The translations under genes were made by a program, and so were the position numbers. The notes beneath the pieces are model-generated. The model searched no databases. It had not been told where the DNA came from and saw only the letters and a program-made list of their open reading frames with translations. From NCBI GenBank assembly GCA_963707435.1, contig CAVPPF010000002.1, positions 558,001 to 622,000 on the forward strand: a stretch of 64,000 nt of DNA, given 5' to 3'. Positions 6,755-15,785 of this stretch are shown here, piece by piece; position 1 is the stretch's first letter, and every line of letters starts with the position of its first letter. This DNA is from UBA4744 sp963707435. GTDB lineage: Bacteria; Actinomycetota; Acidimicrobiia; Spongiisociales; UBA4744.

Positions 6755-8860
6755 ATGAAGAGACAGGAAGAACACGAGGAATACCTGAGAGCGTACGAGG
6801 AGCAAAAGAAGAAGGGCGTTCCCTTCTGGCCGGACATCATTTTCAAAGACGCACTGGTTGCATTCGTACTCTTCGTGATCCTCGTGGGGCTCGCCTACTT
6901 CCTCGGTGCCAGCCTGGAGGAAATCGCCGATCCGAGCGATTCGAATTACACCCCCCGGCCCGAGTGGTATTTCCTCTTCCTCTTTCAGCTGCTGAAGTTC
7001 TTTCCGGGCGACCTCGAGGTCATCGGGGTCATCGTGCTGCCGGTCATCGCCATCGCCTTCCTGATCCTGCTTCCCTGGCTGGATCGGTCAACAAGAAGGC
7101 ACCCGTCGAGCCGCCCCGTCGTCACCGGCATCACGGTTGCAGGAATCGCCGCGGCGGTCTTTCTGACCGTCCAGGCCGTCGAGGAAGCCCCACCCCCGGG
7201 TGGTACCACCGCAGAAGGTGATCGGGTCGCGGTGCTCTATGTTGACAACTGCGCCGGCTGTCACGGGTCCACCGTAGGCGTCGCTCCGGGCACCGACCTC
7301 TTCGCGGTCATTTCGGCCGGGACGCACGAAGGGATGCCGTCGTGGAACTCCGACCTGTCTGCGGACGAGATCGATGCCCTCGTTGGTTTCATTCTGGCGC
7401 CCCGCGGCAATGACGTATTCGCGAGTCATTGCGCCGAGTGCCATACCGCAGAGCAGCTCATTGAGGCCGACGCAATTGAACTGCGCAACGCCCTGGAGGG
7501 CGGTTCCACCTACCCCGCCCACATCGATCTGGATGTTCCCGAGTGGTCGGAAGTGTTGACCAGCGCCGAGCAGGGGCAGCTGCTCAACTTCCTGACGGCT
7601 CCGAGCGGCCAGAGACTGTGGACCCAGCAGTGCTCCTCCTGTCATGGCCGATCCGTGGCGTACGCCGGTACCGAAGCGGAACTTCGTGAGGTCGTCGTCC
7701 AGGGCGGCGGGCATCTCGATATGCCGGCTTTCGGTTCCACACTGGGCGAAGCGGATATCCAAACGCTGGCCGAGTATGTCATGAACCCGGCCGCAACTCC
7801 GGCGGGCGAGCAGCTGTTCGCCCAGAGTTGCACTTCCTGCCACGCGCAGACCATTCCGCGTGCCGGGTCGCTCGAGGAAGCTGTACAGGCGATTGCCGCC
7901 GGCGGTGCGCACGAGGATATGCCGGTCTGGGGTGAGATTCTGACCGACGAGCAAATCGATGCGCTGGTCGCCTACATTCTCGAGGCCGCCGAGGCGCCCG
8001 ATCTGGCGGCCGCTCAGGAGCTCTACCTTCAGAACTGTGCTTCCTGTCACGGAGAGCTGGGTGAAGGCGGTCCTAACCCGTCCCGCGCGGGTGACATCAT
8101 CGCTCCGATCAGCACGGCCGAATACTTGCGAACCCGGGACGATCAGACGCTGCGGGCGATCATCGCGCAGGGTCAGCCCAATTTTGGTATGTCGCCGTTC
8201 GGCGATTCCTTTGGTGGACCGCTCAACGATGAGCAGGTGGATGCGATCGTGGCCTTCATGCGGGCCTGGGAAGCGAACCCGCCGGTGGATCTGCCTCCTG
8301 AGGTACCCGAGGTTCCGCAACCGACTGCCGGCGGGCGGGAGGTTTACGCTCAATTGTGTTCCCAATGTCACGGAGCGAGTGGCGAAGGAGGAGTAGGGAC
8401 GGCACTCGGCGATGCGGCCTGGCAAGCGGCCAACAACGACCGGGCGATCTTCGATGCCATCAATCTCGGCCATGAGGCAACGGCGATGATTGCCTGGGGT
8501 GAGATCTTGACGTCGCAGCAGATCGAGCAATTGGTGGAGCACATCCGCACGCTGGACTCCTCCGGATCTACCGCCGGGTCCCCGACTTTTGTTGCGGATG
8601 TGCTGCCCATCTTCCAGGCACACTGCACCGCCTGCCATGGCACGCTCGGCGGATGGACCGGTACGACCTACGTCGACGCGCTCAACACCGGTCGAGGAAG
8701 CCCGACGATCATCCCCGGTGATCCGGACAACAGCCGGCTGGTGCAGACCATGATCGGCGAGCATCCAGATGGGATCATCATGCCACCCGCCGGTCTGCTC
8801 CCGGACGCCACGGTCCAGATCATCATCGATTGGATCGCGGCAGGCGCCCCCGAGCGGTAG
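6755..8860 (+). CDS. qcrC: Cytochrome b subunit IV fused to a heptaheme-type cytochrome c tail
   Basis: A 701-residue fusion. Residues 1-140 are subunit IV of a split cytochrome b, with three membrane helices and the quinol-oxidation PEWY motif at 69-72. The remainder is a chain of cytochrome c modules with CxxCH at residues 166, 226, 293, 359, 428, 535 and 624. Most modules carry a likely distal Met (MPSWNSDLS, MPAFGSTL, MPVWGEIL, MSPFGDSFG, MPPAG), while the second module has none obvious. Bacillus QcrC has one such haem and actinobacterial QcrC has two, so seven is exceptional. Electrons probably run from the Rieske centre along this outward wire to an oxidase. The adjacent ccm genes would supply the haem attachment. 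Confidence 0.93.
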   Translation: MKRQEEHEEYLRAYEEQKKKGVPFWPDIIFKDALVAFVLFVILVGLAYFLGASLEEIADPSDSNYTPRPEWYFLFLFQLLKFFPGDLEVIGVIVLPVIAIAFLILLPWLDRSTRRHPSSRPVVTGITVAGIAAAVFLTVQAVEEAPPPGGTTAEGDRVAVLYVDNCAGCHGSTVGVAPGTDLFAVISAGTHEGMPSWNSDLSADEIDALVGFILAPRGNDVFASHCAECHTAEQLIEADAIELRNALEGGSTYPAHIDLDVPEWSEVLTSAEQGQLLNFLTAPSGQRLWTQQCSSCHGRSVAYAGTEAELREVVVQGGGHLDMPAFGSTLGEADIQTLAEYVMNPAATPAGEQLFAQSCTSCHAQTIPRAGSLEEAVQAIAAGGAHEDMPVWGEILTDEQIDALVAYILEAAEAPDLAAAQELYLQNCASCHGELGEGGPNPSRAGDIIAPISTAEYLRTRDDQTLRAIIAQGQPNFGMSPFGDSFGGPLNDEQVDAIVAFMRAWEANPPVDLPPEVPEVPQPTAGGREVYAQLCSQCHGASGEGGVGTALGDAAWQAANNDRAIFDAINLGHEATAMIAWGEILTSQQIEQLVEHIRTLDSSGSTAGSPTFVADVLPIFQAHCTACHGTLGGWTGTTYVDALNTGRGSPTIIPGDPDNSRLVQTMIGEHPDGIIMPPAGLLPDATVQIIIDWIAAGAPER

Positions 8861-8957
8861 ATAGGCCTTCGGGATCGAACGGACAGATTCTGCTTTCCTC
8901 AAGCCGGATGGTGCTTCGTGCCGATGATATCCACGTAGCCGACCCGGAGCAGCCCCC

Positions 8958-10094
8958 GTGGAAATCTCTTGCCTCGAACACCATCCGGAGTCTGGTTGGA
9001 CCGAAGCGTTCCCGAAGATCGATGAAACTCGACGGACGGTGGTTCTCGTCTTCGGGGCGGCGGCCGAATATCGAGACTGTTTCGGTCCCTTCCGGGAACT
9101 CTCCGCGGCCTTTCCCGGCTCGGTCATGGCCGGCTGTTCGACGGCCGGCGAGATCGCCGGTACCAGGGTTCAGGACCATTCGTTGTCGGTGGCGATAGTC
9201 GAGTTTGCGTCGACCGGGGTACGGTTCGCATCGGCGCCGTGTGGACCGGATGATGATTCGTTCTCAGCCGGTGCCGCCCTCGGTGATCGGCTCGACGAAC
9301 CGGACCTGGCTGGGGTATTGATGCTCTCCGACGGTTTGCACGTCAACGGATCCGAATTGGTGCGTGGCATCACCAACCGGCTCGGGCGATGTGTGCCGGT
9401 GACGGGAGGCCTGGCCGGAGACGGTGATCGTTTCGAGCGTACCTGGGTGCTCATCGACGGCTTGCCCCGCGAAGAGTTCGTTTCGGCGGTGGGTTTCTAC
9501 GGAGACGCAGTCACCTTCCATCACGGGTCCCAGGGCGGATGGGACATCTTCGGTCCCGAGCGTCTGATAACGAGGTCGCAAGGCAATGTGCTGTACGAAC
9601 TCGATGGGCGGCCCGCACTGGAGCTTTACAAGCAATACCTCGGGGATCTTGCCGATGGACTACCGGCGACGGGCCTGCTCTTTCCGCTGGCGGTTCGTCA
9701 AGATCCCGATGATCGGTTTCTCGTCCGGACGATTCTGGCGGTCGACGAACAGGAACAATCGCTCACGTTCGCGGGTGACGTCCCGGTCGGCAAACGTGCT
9801 CAGCTCATGCAAGCGAACTTCGACCGCCTCATCGGCGGGGCGGAGGAAGCCGCCCACCAGGTAAGCAACGGCTCCGCCGGACCCGTCCTGTCGGTTGCCA
9901 TCAGTTGCGTAGGGCGGCGACTGGTTCTTGGTGATCGAACTGAAGAAGAGGTGGAAGCCACGGCCGGGTGGCTGCCGCCCGGGAGCCACCAGATTGGCTT
10001 CTACTCATACGGCGAGATCTCGCCCTACTCGGACGGGACTTGCGATTTGCACAACCAGACCATGACCCTCACCACGCTGAGCGAGAGCATGTGA
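8958..10094 (+). CDS. FIST-domain sensor protein
   Basis: A 378-residue soluble protein with a FIST_N domain (about residues 20-215; AGCSTAGEI, VTGGLAGDG, GGWDIFGPE) and a FIST_C domain (about 220-365; NVLYELDGRPALELYKQYLG, ending GFYSYGEISP). FIST proteins are thought to sense small ligands, perhaps amino acids, upstream of signalling enzymes. The start is GTG at 8958. The last codons overlap the histidine kinase start by 4 bases (GTGA), so the two are probably made together as a sensor pair. No ligand can be assigned from sequence. Confidence 0.9.
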   Translation: MEISCLEHHPESGWTEAFPKIDETRRTVVLVFGAAAEYRDCFGPFRELSAAFPGSVMAGCSTAGEIAGTRVQDHSLSVAIVEFASTGVRFASAPCGPDDDSFSAGAALGDRLDEPDLAGVLMLSDGLHVNGSELVRGITNRLGRCVPVTGGLAGDGDRFERTWVLIDGLPREEFVSAVGFYGDAVTFHHGSQGGWDIFGPERLITRSQGNVLYELDGRPALELYKQYLGDLADGLPATGLLFPLAVRQDPDDRFLVRTILAVDEQEQSLTFAGDVPVGKRAQLMQANFDRLIGGAEEAAHQVSNGSAGPVLSVAISCVGRRLVLGDRTEEEVEATAGWLPPGSHQIGFYSYGEISPYSDGTCDLHNQTMTLTTLSESM

Positions 10095-11875
10095 ACCCGC
10101 TCCTAGCCCGCCAGCTTCGTCGGTTGGGGTTAACGGAATCTGCCCCTCCGGACGACCCGGTGGTGTGGAAGCGTCTGCTGCAGCGAATAGAACAGTCCTA
10201 CGAGGACTCAGAGAAGAACCGGTACCTCCTGGAGCGCTCGCTGCAGATCTCATCACGAGAGATGCGAGACCTCTACGACGAGTTGAAAGAGCGGAGTGAA
10301 GAACGTGCACGCGAACAGGAGATACGACTGAAAGCCGTCGTGGACTCGCTCAGTGATGGGCTCTGCACGTTGGACCTTGACGGCCATGTGACTTTCGCCA
10401 ACCCTTCCGCGATAGAGTTGCTCGGACTCGCTCCTGATGCTCTCGAGGGCAGTGACATCCTCTCCCGGTTCCGATTCCTTCCGGACAACCCGGTAGAGGA
10501 GATTGAACCGGTCGAAGTCTTGGAGTCAGTTGTATTGGGTAACCGCTTCACCGACGACACGGCCCTTCTGGAGACGGCAGACGGGCGAGTCATTCCGATT
10601 GCATGTGTCTTCAATCCAATTCGCAACGGGCACGGAGTGCGCAGCGTGGTCCTCTCGTTCGGTGATCTGACCGAACGCCGCGAGGCGCGCGAGGCCATTC
10701 GCCGTACCGAACAGCATTACCGCACCCTGTTTCATGCCCTCCCCATAGCCGTCTATGAGGAGGACTTCAGCGCCGTGGGACGGTGGCTCGATCAGCTTCG
10801 TGTCGATGGGGTCGAAGATATCCGCAGCTACCTCGAGTCGAATCGCGACGAGCTTCGTGAGGCGATCAGTCTGATCAACGTGCGAGACGTCAATCCGGCC
10901 GTTCTCGACCTCCTGGAAGCCGACGATCCAGAGGAATTGCTGGGGCCCCTCAATCCCCGCGTGTTCACCGAGGAAACCCTGAACTCCATGATGGAGCAGA
11001 TCATCGCCATCTGGGAGGACCGCGATTCTGTGTTGATGGAGTTGACCGGCACCACATTGCGCAACAACCGTCTGGACGCGATCTTCCAGTGGTCGGCCAG
11101 TCGCATCGGTGGACGGCTCGACCTTTCCAAGGTGCTCGTGGCGGTGACCGACATCACCGCCCGCAAGCTGGTCGAAGACCAGATGGCGAGCCTGGTTCGT
11201 TCTAAAGACGAATTCCTCGCCAGCGTCAGTCACGAACTGCGCACCCCGCTCACGGCGGTGTTCGGGAGCGCGGAAGTCCTCAGCCAGGAATGGGATCGAC
11301 TGTCCTCTGAGGACCGGCTCGAACTCGTCGGCTACATCGCCTCGGAGAGTCGTGACCTGACCCATATCGTTGAAGACCTGCTCGTGGCGGCCAGGGCCGA
11401 TATCGGCAATCTCACGGTGAAAGTCCAGCCTATGGACGTGCGGACCGAAGTCGAGGCTGCACTGCAGGCAGTGCGCTCGGACGCCGGCGAACGAGATATC
11501 GATCTCGAATCCGTCCGGGGGCAGGTCGTCGCAGATCCTCTCCGTTTCCGTCAGATCGTCCGAAATCTCCTCACCAACGCGTTTCGGTACGGCGGTTCAC
11601 AGGTGATGCTCAACACGCGATTCGTCGACGGCTACCTGGTGCTGGCCGTCAACGACGATGGAAAAGGTGTTCCTCTCGACCAGCAGGAAGCCATCTTCGA
11701 GCCTTACCACCGGGCACACATAGCCCAGGGGGTGCCCGGTTCGGTGGGATTGGGGTTGACCGTCGCCCGCCAACTGGCCCTGCTCATGCACGGCGACCTC
11801 CGGTATGTCCGATCGGGCGCGGTATCCACGTTTGAGCTGCGGCTCCCGGTCGAGGCGGGCCGCCCGGATCACTGA
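10091..11875 (+). CDS. PAS-domain sensor histidine kinase
   Basis: A 594-residue cytoplasmic kinase with no membrane segments. A coiled-coil helix (about 35-75) leads to a PAS domain (DGLCTLDLDGHVTFANPSA) and a second, more divergent PAS-like region (HYRTLFHALPIAVYEED). A HisKA dimerisation domain with phospho-accepting His381 (ASVSHELRTPL) follows, then a HATPase_c domain with N-box (RNLLTNAFRYGG), G1 (DDGKGVP), F-box (IFEPYHRA) and G2 (GLGLTVARQ). The GTG start overlaps the FIST gene by GTGA. No response regulator lies beside it. Input is probably the FIST partner plus PAS ligands. Confidence 0.9.
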   Translation: MNPLLARQLRRLGLTESAPPDDPVVWKRLLQRIEQSYEDSEKNRYLLERSLQISSREMRDLYDELKERSEERAREQEIRLKAVVDSLSDGLCTLDLDGHVTFANPSAIELLGLAPDALEGSDILSRFRFLPDNPVEEIEPVEVLESVVLGNRFTDDTALLETADGRVIPIACVFNPIRNGHGVRSVVLSFGDLTERREAREAIRRTEQHYRTLFHALPIAVYEEDFSAVGRWLDQLRVDGVEDIRSYLESNRDELREAISLINVRDVNPAVLDLLEADDPEELLGPLNPRVFTEETLNSMMEQIIAIWEDRDSVLMELTGTTLRNNRLDAIFQWSASRIGGRLDLSKVLVAVTDITARKLVEDQMASLVRSKDEFLASVSHELRTPLTAVFGSAEVLSQEWDRLSSEDRLELVGYIASESRDLTHIVEDLLVAARADIGNLTVKVQPMDVRTEVEAALQAVRSDAGERDIDLESVRGQVVADPLRFRQIVRNLLTNAFRYGGSQVMLNTRFVDGYLVLAVNDDGKGVPLDQQEAIFEPYHRAHIAQGVPGSVGLGLTVARQLALLMHGDLRYVRSGAVSTFELRLPVEAGRPDH

Positions 11876-12564
11876 CCGGCCGGCCGGGCGCGGAGCCCGG
11901 CGAAGAGCATTCCGACGATCCCGATCACGATGCCGGCAACGTACCATCCGATCGGACCCGATCCCAGCGAAGGGCGCAGCGGCTCGGTGGCCAATCGGAT
12001 GGCGCCCGCGATAGCCAGGGCCAGTGCTCCGACCACCCCGGCGGAACCGCGTCCCCGTTGAAGCTTCCAGAGCAAGGTCAGGCCCGCCGCCAGAAACAAC
12101 AGCGCGGCATAGATCTCCACGGGATGACGGGTGATCCGGCTGCCCTCCTGAGCCAGCGCCCACGGCAAGGATGAAGCGGTGCCCAGGCACGCGCCCCGGT
12201 ACAGGCAGCCGGCATGCCAGCCGGCCAGCCCGGCCATGGCGGCGGGTCCCAGGGCATCGATCGTTGCGGCCAACCGGCGGCGAGACGTGAGCGAAACGAA
12301 CGTCAGGGCACCGAGGGAGGCAAAGCCGGTGTCGACTCCACTGCGCACGATGAGGACGTCAACCGGATGCGTGAAAGGGCTGGTACCGGACAGGACCATG
12401 GCTGCCAGCCGACCGGTTATCAAACCCGAGACCGCGGCCCCCAGAATGAGATCGCTCAGGCTGCCGGTCTCCGCCGGAATGAGACCGAGCGCCTTTTCCC
12501 ATCGGGCCATCAACAGTGCAGCACCGACTCCGGTGGCCGCCGCCCACAGCAACGTGAATTCCAT
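11869..12564 (-). CDS. Prolipoprotein diacylglyceryl transferase (Lgt)-like membrane protein
   Basis: A 231-residue protein with about seven membrane segments. It follows the Lgt plan: GRLAAMVL near the first conserved Arg, GVDTGFASLGALTF in place of the RSGGLSFHGG-type loop, GCLYRGACLG like the Cys/Gly loop, and ITRHPVEIYAALLFL like the HPTQLYE region. The catalytic Lgt residues are altered and the protein is shorter than true Lgt (about 260-290), so enzyme activity is doubtful. Its start shares one base with the stop of the TlpA-like gene, suggesting a redox or cell-envelope role. The gene converges on the kinase with a 7-base tail overlap. Confidence 0.7.
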   Translation of the reverse strand: MEFTLLWAAATGVGAALLMARWEKALGLIPAETGSLSDLILGAAVSGLITGRLAAMVLSGTSPFTHPVDVLIVRSGVDTGFASLGALTFVSLTSRRRLAATIDALGPAAMAGLAGWHAGCLYRGACLGTASSLPWALAQEGSRITRHPVEIYAALLFLAAGLTLLWKLQRGRGSAGVVGALALAIAGAIRLATEPLRPSLGSGPIGWYVAGIVIGIVGMLFAGLRARPAGQ

Positions 12565-13055
12565 CAGGGGTTCTCGGCCCGGTTGAGCAACTCGTCGATC
12601 TGCAGCGCCAGCATTCTCTCGTCGATGACGCCCGGTTGATAGTGGACCAATGCTCCACCAGGAGCGAAGAAGTAAGTCTGTGGAACTCCCGTGCCACCCA
12701 ACGCCGCCGGGACCGATCTGGAAGCATCAAAGAGGTTCTCGAACGAAATACCGAACTCGGCGATGAATTCTTGAGCGCCGCTCTGTGTGTCGGCAACGTT
12801 GACGCCGATGAATCGAACCTGATCGCCGAACTGGTTGAAGGCACGCTCGAGCAGTGGGGCCTCGGAGCGACAGGGGATGCACCATGACGCCCAAACGTTG
12901 ATAACCACGGGCCGGGTCGATGTATCGAGCAGAGCGGCCATCTCCTCAGCGTTGGTGGAAGTCAGCGCCGCCGCCGGCTGAGTCTCTCCTGGTGTGCAGC
13001 TCGAAAGGACAACCAGGAACGCGGCGAGTATGGCGGCGCGGGGTGAGCGTGACAT
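12564..13055 (-). CDS. TlpA/ResA-like thioredoxin lipoprotein
   Basis: A 163-residue extracytoplasmic thiol-disulfide protein. The lipobox LVVLSSC places lipid at Cys19. The thioredoxin fold carries the active site WASWCIPCRSEAP, and the cis-Pro loop is GTGVPQTYFF. Such proteins reduce disulfides outside the membrane, including the CxxCH cysteines of apocytochromes c. No CcmG lies in the visible ccm cluster 7 kb away, so this protein could fill that role, but this is inference. It is cotranscribed with the Lgt-like gene. Confidence 0.88.
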   Translation of the reverse strand: MSRSPRAAILAAFLVVLSSCTPGETQPAAALTSTNAEEMAALLDTSTRPVVINVWASWCIPCRSEAPLLERAFNQFGDQVRFIGVNVADTQSGAQEFIAEFGISFENLFDASRSVPAALGGTGVPQTYFFAPGGALVHYQPGVIDERMLALQIDELLNRAENP

Positions 13056-13106
13056 CCGGACCGCATCGTAGGGCGGGGCAATAGCTACCTAGTATGTTGT
13101 CTAGCG

Positions 13107-14339
13107 ATGGCTCCAACACGACACGTACTTGCGATGGTGCTGGCCGGAGGTGAAGGCAAGCGCTTGTTTCCCTTGACCAGGGATCGGGCCAAACCGGCGG
13201 TTCCCTTCGGCGGCCAGTACCGGCTCATCGACTTTGCCCTCTCGAACCTGGTGAACGCCGGATTTCGCCGGATCGTGGTGCTCACCCAATACAAGAGCCA
13301 TAGCCTCGATACCCACCTCGCCCAGACGTGGCGGTTGTCACCCATGCTCGGCTACTACGTGGCGCCCGTACCCGCCCAGATGCGGCGCGGTCCGCACTGG
13401 TTTGCAGGATCGGCGGATGCGATCTTTCAGAACCTCAACCTCATCCGTGACGAGGAACCCGACTATGTCATCGTCTTTGGAGCCGATCACATCTACCGGA
13501 TGGACCCCGGTCAGATGCTCGACCAACACATCGAGAGCGGAGCGGCGGCCACCGTGGCAGGAATCGAAGTTCCTATCGCCGAGGCGAGCGCCTTCGGAAT
13601 CATCGACGCCGACAAGAACGGTCAGATCAAGTCATTTCTCGAGAAACCGGCCAAGCCTCCCCACATTCCCGGCAATCCAGATCTGGCTTTCGCCTCGATG
13701 GGGAACTACATCTTCTCCACGGAGGCGCTGATCGAAGCGGTCGTGGCTGATGCCGAGGATGAGAAATCCAAACATGACATGGGCGGAAGCATCATTCCGA
13801 TGCTCGTCGACAAGAAACAAGCCTGGGTGTACAACTTCAACAACAACATGGTTCCCGGCCAAACGGAGCGCGAGTTCGGCTACTGGCGCGACGTTGGGAC
13901 CCTTGATGCTTATTTTCACGCCTCGATGGATCTCGTGACCGTCGATCCTGTGTTCGACCTCTACAACGAGGACTGGCCCATCCTCACCTGGCTCTATCCC
14001 CATCCGCCGGCCAAGTTCGTGCACGACCACGAGGGGCGGCGCGGCATGGCCATGGAGTCTCTCGTCTCTGCCGGGGCCATTGTTTCGGGAGCTACCGTCC
14101 GGCGTTCGATTGTTTCCCCGGATGTCCGATTGCACTCCTACGCGCTCGTTGAGGATTCCGTCCTGTTCAGCGGCATCGACGTGGCCCGCGACGCGGTCGT
14201 GAAGCGGGCCATTATCGACAAAGGTGTGGCGATACCGCCCGGATACCAGATCGGTGTCGACCCTGTCGCCGATCGTGAGCGCTTCACCGTTTCGGACGAG
14301 GGCATCGTCGTCATCGGCAAAGGCGACAAGCTGGACTAG
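13107..14339 (+). CDS. glgC: Glucose-1-phosphate adenylyltransferase
   Basis: A 410-residue enzyme making ADP-glucose from ATP and glucose-1-phosphate, the committed step of glycogen synthesis. The N-terminal nucleotidyltransferase domain has LAGGEGKRLFPLTRDRAKPA, the FGGQYRLIDFALSN motif and GADHIYRMD. The C-terminal left-handed beta-helix has RRSIVSPDVRLHSYA and AIIDKGVAIP. Length and motifs are normal. No Shine-Dalgarno precedes ATG at 13107, and a TAGTAT hexamer at 13090-13095 would start transcription only a few bases before it, so a leaderless transcript is possible. glgP lies elsewhere in the window, at 58837-60972. Confidence 0.96.
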   Translation: MAPTRHVLAMVLAGGEGKRLFPLTRDRAKPAVPFGGQYRLIDFALSNLVNAGFRRIVVLTQYKSHSLDTHLAQTWRLSPMLGYYVAPVPAQMRRGPHWFAGSADAIFQNLNLIRDEEPDYVIVFGADHIYRMDPGQMLDQHIESGAAATVAGIEVPIAEASAFGIIDADKNGQIKSFLEKPAKPPHIPGNPDLAFASMGNYIFSTEALIEAVVADAEDEKSKHDMGGSIIPMLVDKKQAWVYNFNNNMVPGQTEREFGYWRDVGTLDAYFHASMDLVTVDPVFDLYNEDWPILTWLYPHPPAKFVHDHEGRRGMAMESLVSAGAIVSGATVRRSIVSPDVRLHSYALVEDSVLFSGIDVARDAVVKRAIIDKGVAIPPGYQIGVDPVADRERFTVSDEGIVVIGKGDKLD

Positions 14340-14402
14340 CTGTCAATAATCAGTTTCCAGCCGCCGGCTACTGGGAAACCCGAGATCCTCGTTCTCCAAC
14401 GC

Positions 14403-14432
14403 GATTGATCCCGGGACGACCCGGGATCAATC
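14403..14432. terminator. Perfect 13-bp hairpin between convergent genes
   Basis: GATTGATCCCGGG and CCCGGGATCAATC are separated by a 4-base loop (ACGA). The hairpin sits between the end of glgC and the end of the convergent secreted-protein gene, so it could end transcription from both sides. No T-run follows on either strand, so intrinsic termination is likely but not certain. Confidence 0.65.
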
Positions 14433-14450
14433 GGTCACAGCGGGGGAGGT

Positions 14451-15224
14451 TCAGCCGGTGACGGTCAGGGCAAGGGTTCCATCGAAAGTCTTGGTCTGGC
14501 CGCCCTTGGTGTACGACACCTTAAGGCCCAGGTTGTACGTTCCCGGGGCAGCGCCGGTCGTGTCGACCCGGATGGCGGCGAAATCGGTTTCGTTGTCCTC
14601 GAGGACACTGTTGAAGAAGAGGCTCGTCGACGTTTTGGCACTCGGGTAGCCGACGGCCAGTCCGGCCGGATCGGAAACCACGACGTCGAAGCCCTCAACC
14701 ATGGGGGCCAATCCGGTGAAGTCGATTTCCATCCAGGCGGAGTCGCCGCTTGGGATCGAACCAAGCGAGTCGGTCACTTGAGCGACGTCCTGGTCTGCCT
14801 CGTACTCCGCCACGGGAACCGTCACGTCGAAGTCGGCCTCGACGGTTTCGCCGTCGGCTTCGTACGTGACGAACAGCTTGATCTTGAACTTCTTGGTCTG
14901 GGAATAGGGAACGGAAACCTGCAAAGCGGTGAAATCCAATTCCTTCTCAGAGAGCACGTGGCCGTTCATCAAGCCGGTGAACCCCGGGGTGTTCTCGGGA
15001 TAGGTCACCTCGACACCGCCCGGCGCCTCGGCTACGACTTTGAAATTCGTGACATCTCCGCCTTTGCCTTCCCAGTTGACGGCAACCCAGGAAGTGTCGC
15101 CGGCGACGATGGTGGCGGTCTTCTTGGTTTTGAGGTTTGCCTCCGGCCCTTTGGCGACGGCCGGGGAGGCGGTTCCGATCACCAGGAGGGCGGCAATTGC
15201 TGCGGTGATGATGCGATGTTTCAT
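14451..15224 (-). CDS. Secreted protein with two related beta-sandwich-like repeats (copy A)
   Basis: A 257-residue protein of unknown function. A Sec signal peptide ends ASPAVAKG. Two internally related units of about 105 residues follow: the first contains TIVAGDTSWVAVNWEGKGGD and the second SIPSGDSAWMEIDF, each then with a YP..., a DFTA/DFAA.(R/Q)V strand and a Gly-rich ending. It is clearly paralogous to the protein at 15786-16583 (shared IVAGD.(S/A)W, GGDV.NF, STSL...LED.ETD). The Ig-like fold is inferred. It is the last gene of a minus-strand series of lipoprotein and secreted-protein genes. Confidence 0.75.
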   Translation of the reverse strand: MKHRIITAAIAALLVIGTASPAVAKGPEANLKTKKTATIVAGDTSWVAVNWEGKGGDVTNFKVVAEAPGGVEVTYPENTPGFTGLMNGHVLSEKELDFTALQVSVPYSQTKKFKIKLFVTYEADGETVEADFDVTVPVAEYEADQDVAQVTDSLGSIPSGDSAWMEIDFTGLAPMVEGFDVVVSDPAGLAVGYPSAKTSTSLFFNSVLEDNETDFAAIRVDTTGAAPGTYNLGLKVSYTKGGQTKTFDGTLALTVTG

Positions 15225-15287
15225 ACTTCTAGGATCGGCTGCGGCGAGGTCAATTCTTGATTACTAATGAACGGGCGCACCAAGGGA

Positions 15288-15698
15288 CTAGTCCTCTCCG
15301 CAGTACGCGTCGTACTCGGTGAGCACCTGTTCGCGCAGGTCGATGCGGGTTTCCAGCTGAGCTTTGAAGGTGTCATATTCGCTCCGGCTCAACCCGTGGG
15401 GAGTGAGCCGTTCCTCGAGAGCCTGATTCATGACTCCCAGATCGGAGAACGCGAAACGCTGTACGTCGCACATCCAGCGAGCTTCGATCGCCACGAGAAG
15501 ATCGTCGCCCTCGAGACCGGCGTTGAGCTCCGGCGGCGGCAAGGGTTCGGAGGAGAGCTGCAGGCCGGAAACGGTGGTTGACGTCACGGCAGCCTGCCCG
15601 GTAGTCGTCGTGGCGGAGGAGTCCTGACCCGATCCCGAGCACGCCGGGATCAGCAGGAGCCCGAGGACGAAGAGCACCGTCGCTCGCTTTTTGTTCAT
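15288..15698 (-). CDS. Small lipoprotein with RWMCDVQRF motif (copy A)
   Basis: A 136-residue predicted lipoprotein (lipobox LLIPAC) with a Thr/Ser linker, then a globular helical domain. The domain carries IEARWMCDVQRFAFSDL and ends ...LTEYDAYCGED. The two cysteines (in WMCD and AYC) are shared with the paralogue at 16634-16930 and may pair. I do not recognise the family. It lies 63 bases upstream of secreted copy A, repeating the order of copy B. Confidence 0.7.
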   Translation of the reverse strand: MNKKRATVLFVLGLLLIPACSGSGQDSSATTTTGQAAVTSTTVSGLQLSSEPLPPPELNAGLEGDDLLVAIEARWMCDVQRFAFSDLGVMNQALEERLTPHGLSRSEYDTFKAQLETRIDLREQVLTEYDAYCGED

Positions 15699-15785
15699 TC
15701 GTTGCGTCTCCGGTTCGTTCTCATAGGTATCGGGGTCCGGGTGGGTCCGCCTGAGTGTTTGTTCTCGGCGGTAGTGAAACTCGGA

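Noticed and set aside
7088..9127. Long open frame on the minus strand across the cytochrome c tail
   Set aside because: It is a shadow of the qcrC fusion and FIST gene. The plus strand has seven CxxCH motifs and a normal start.
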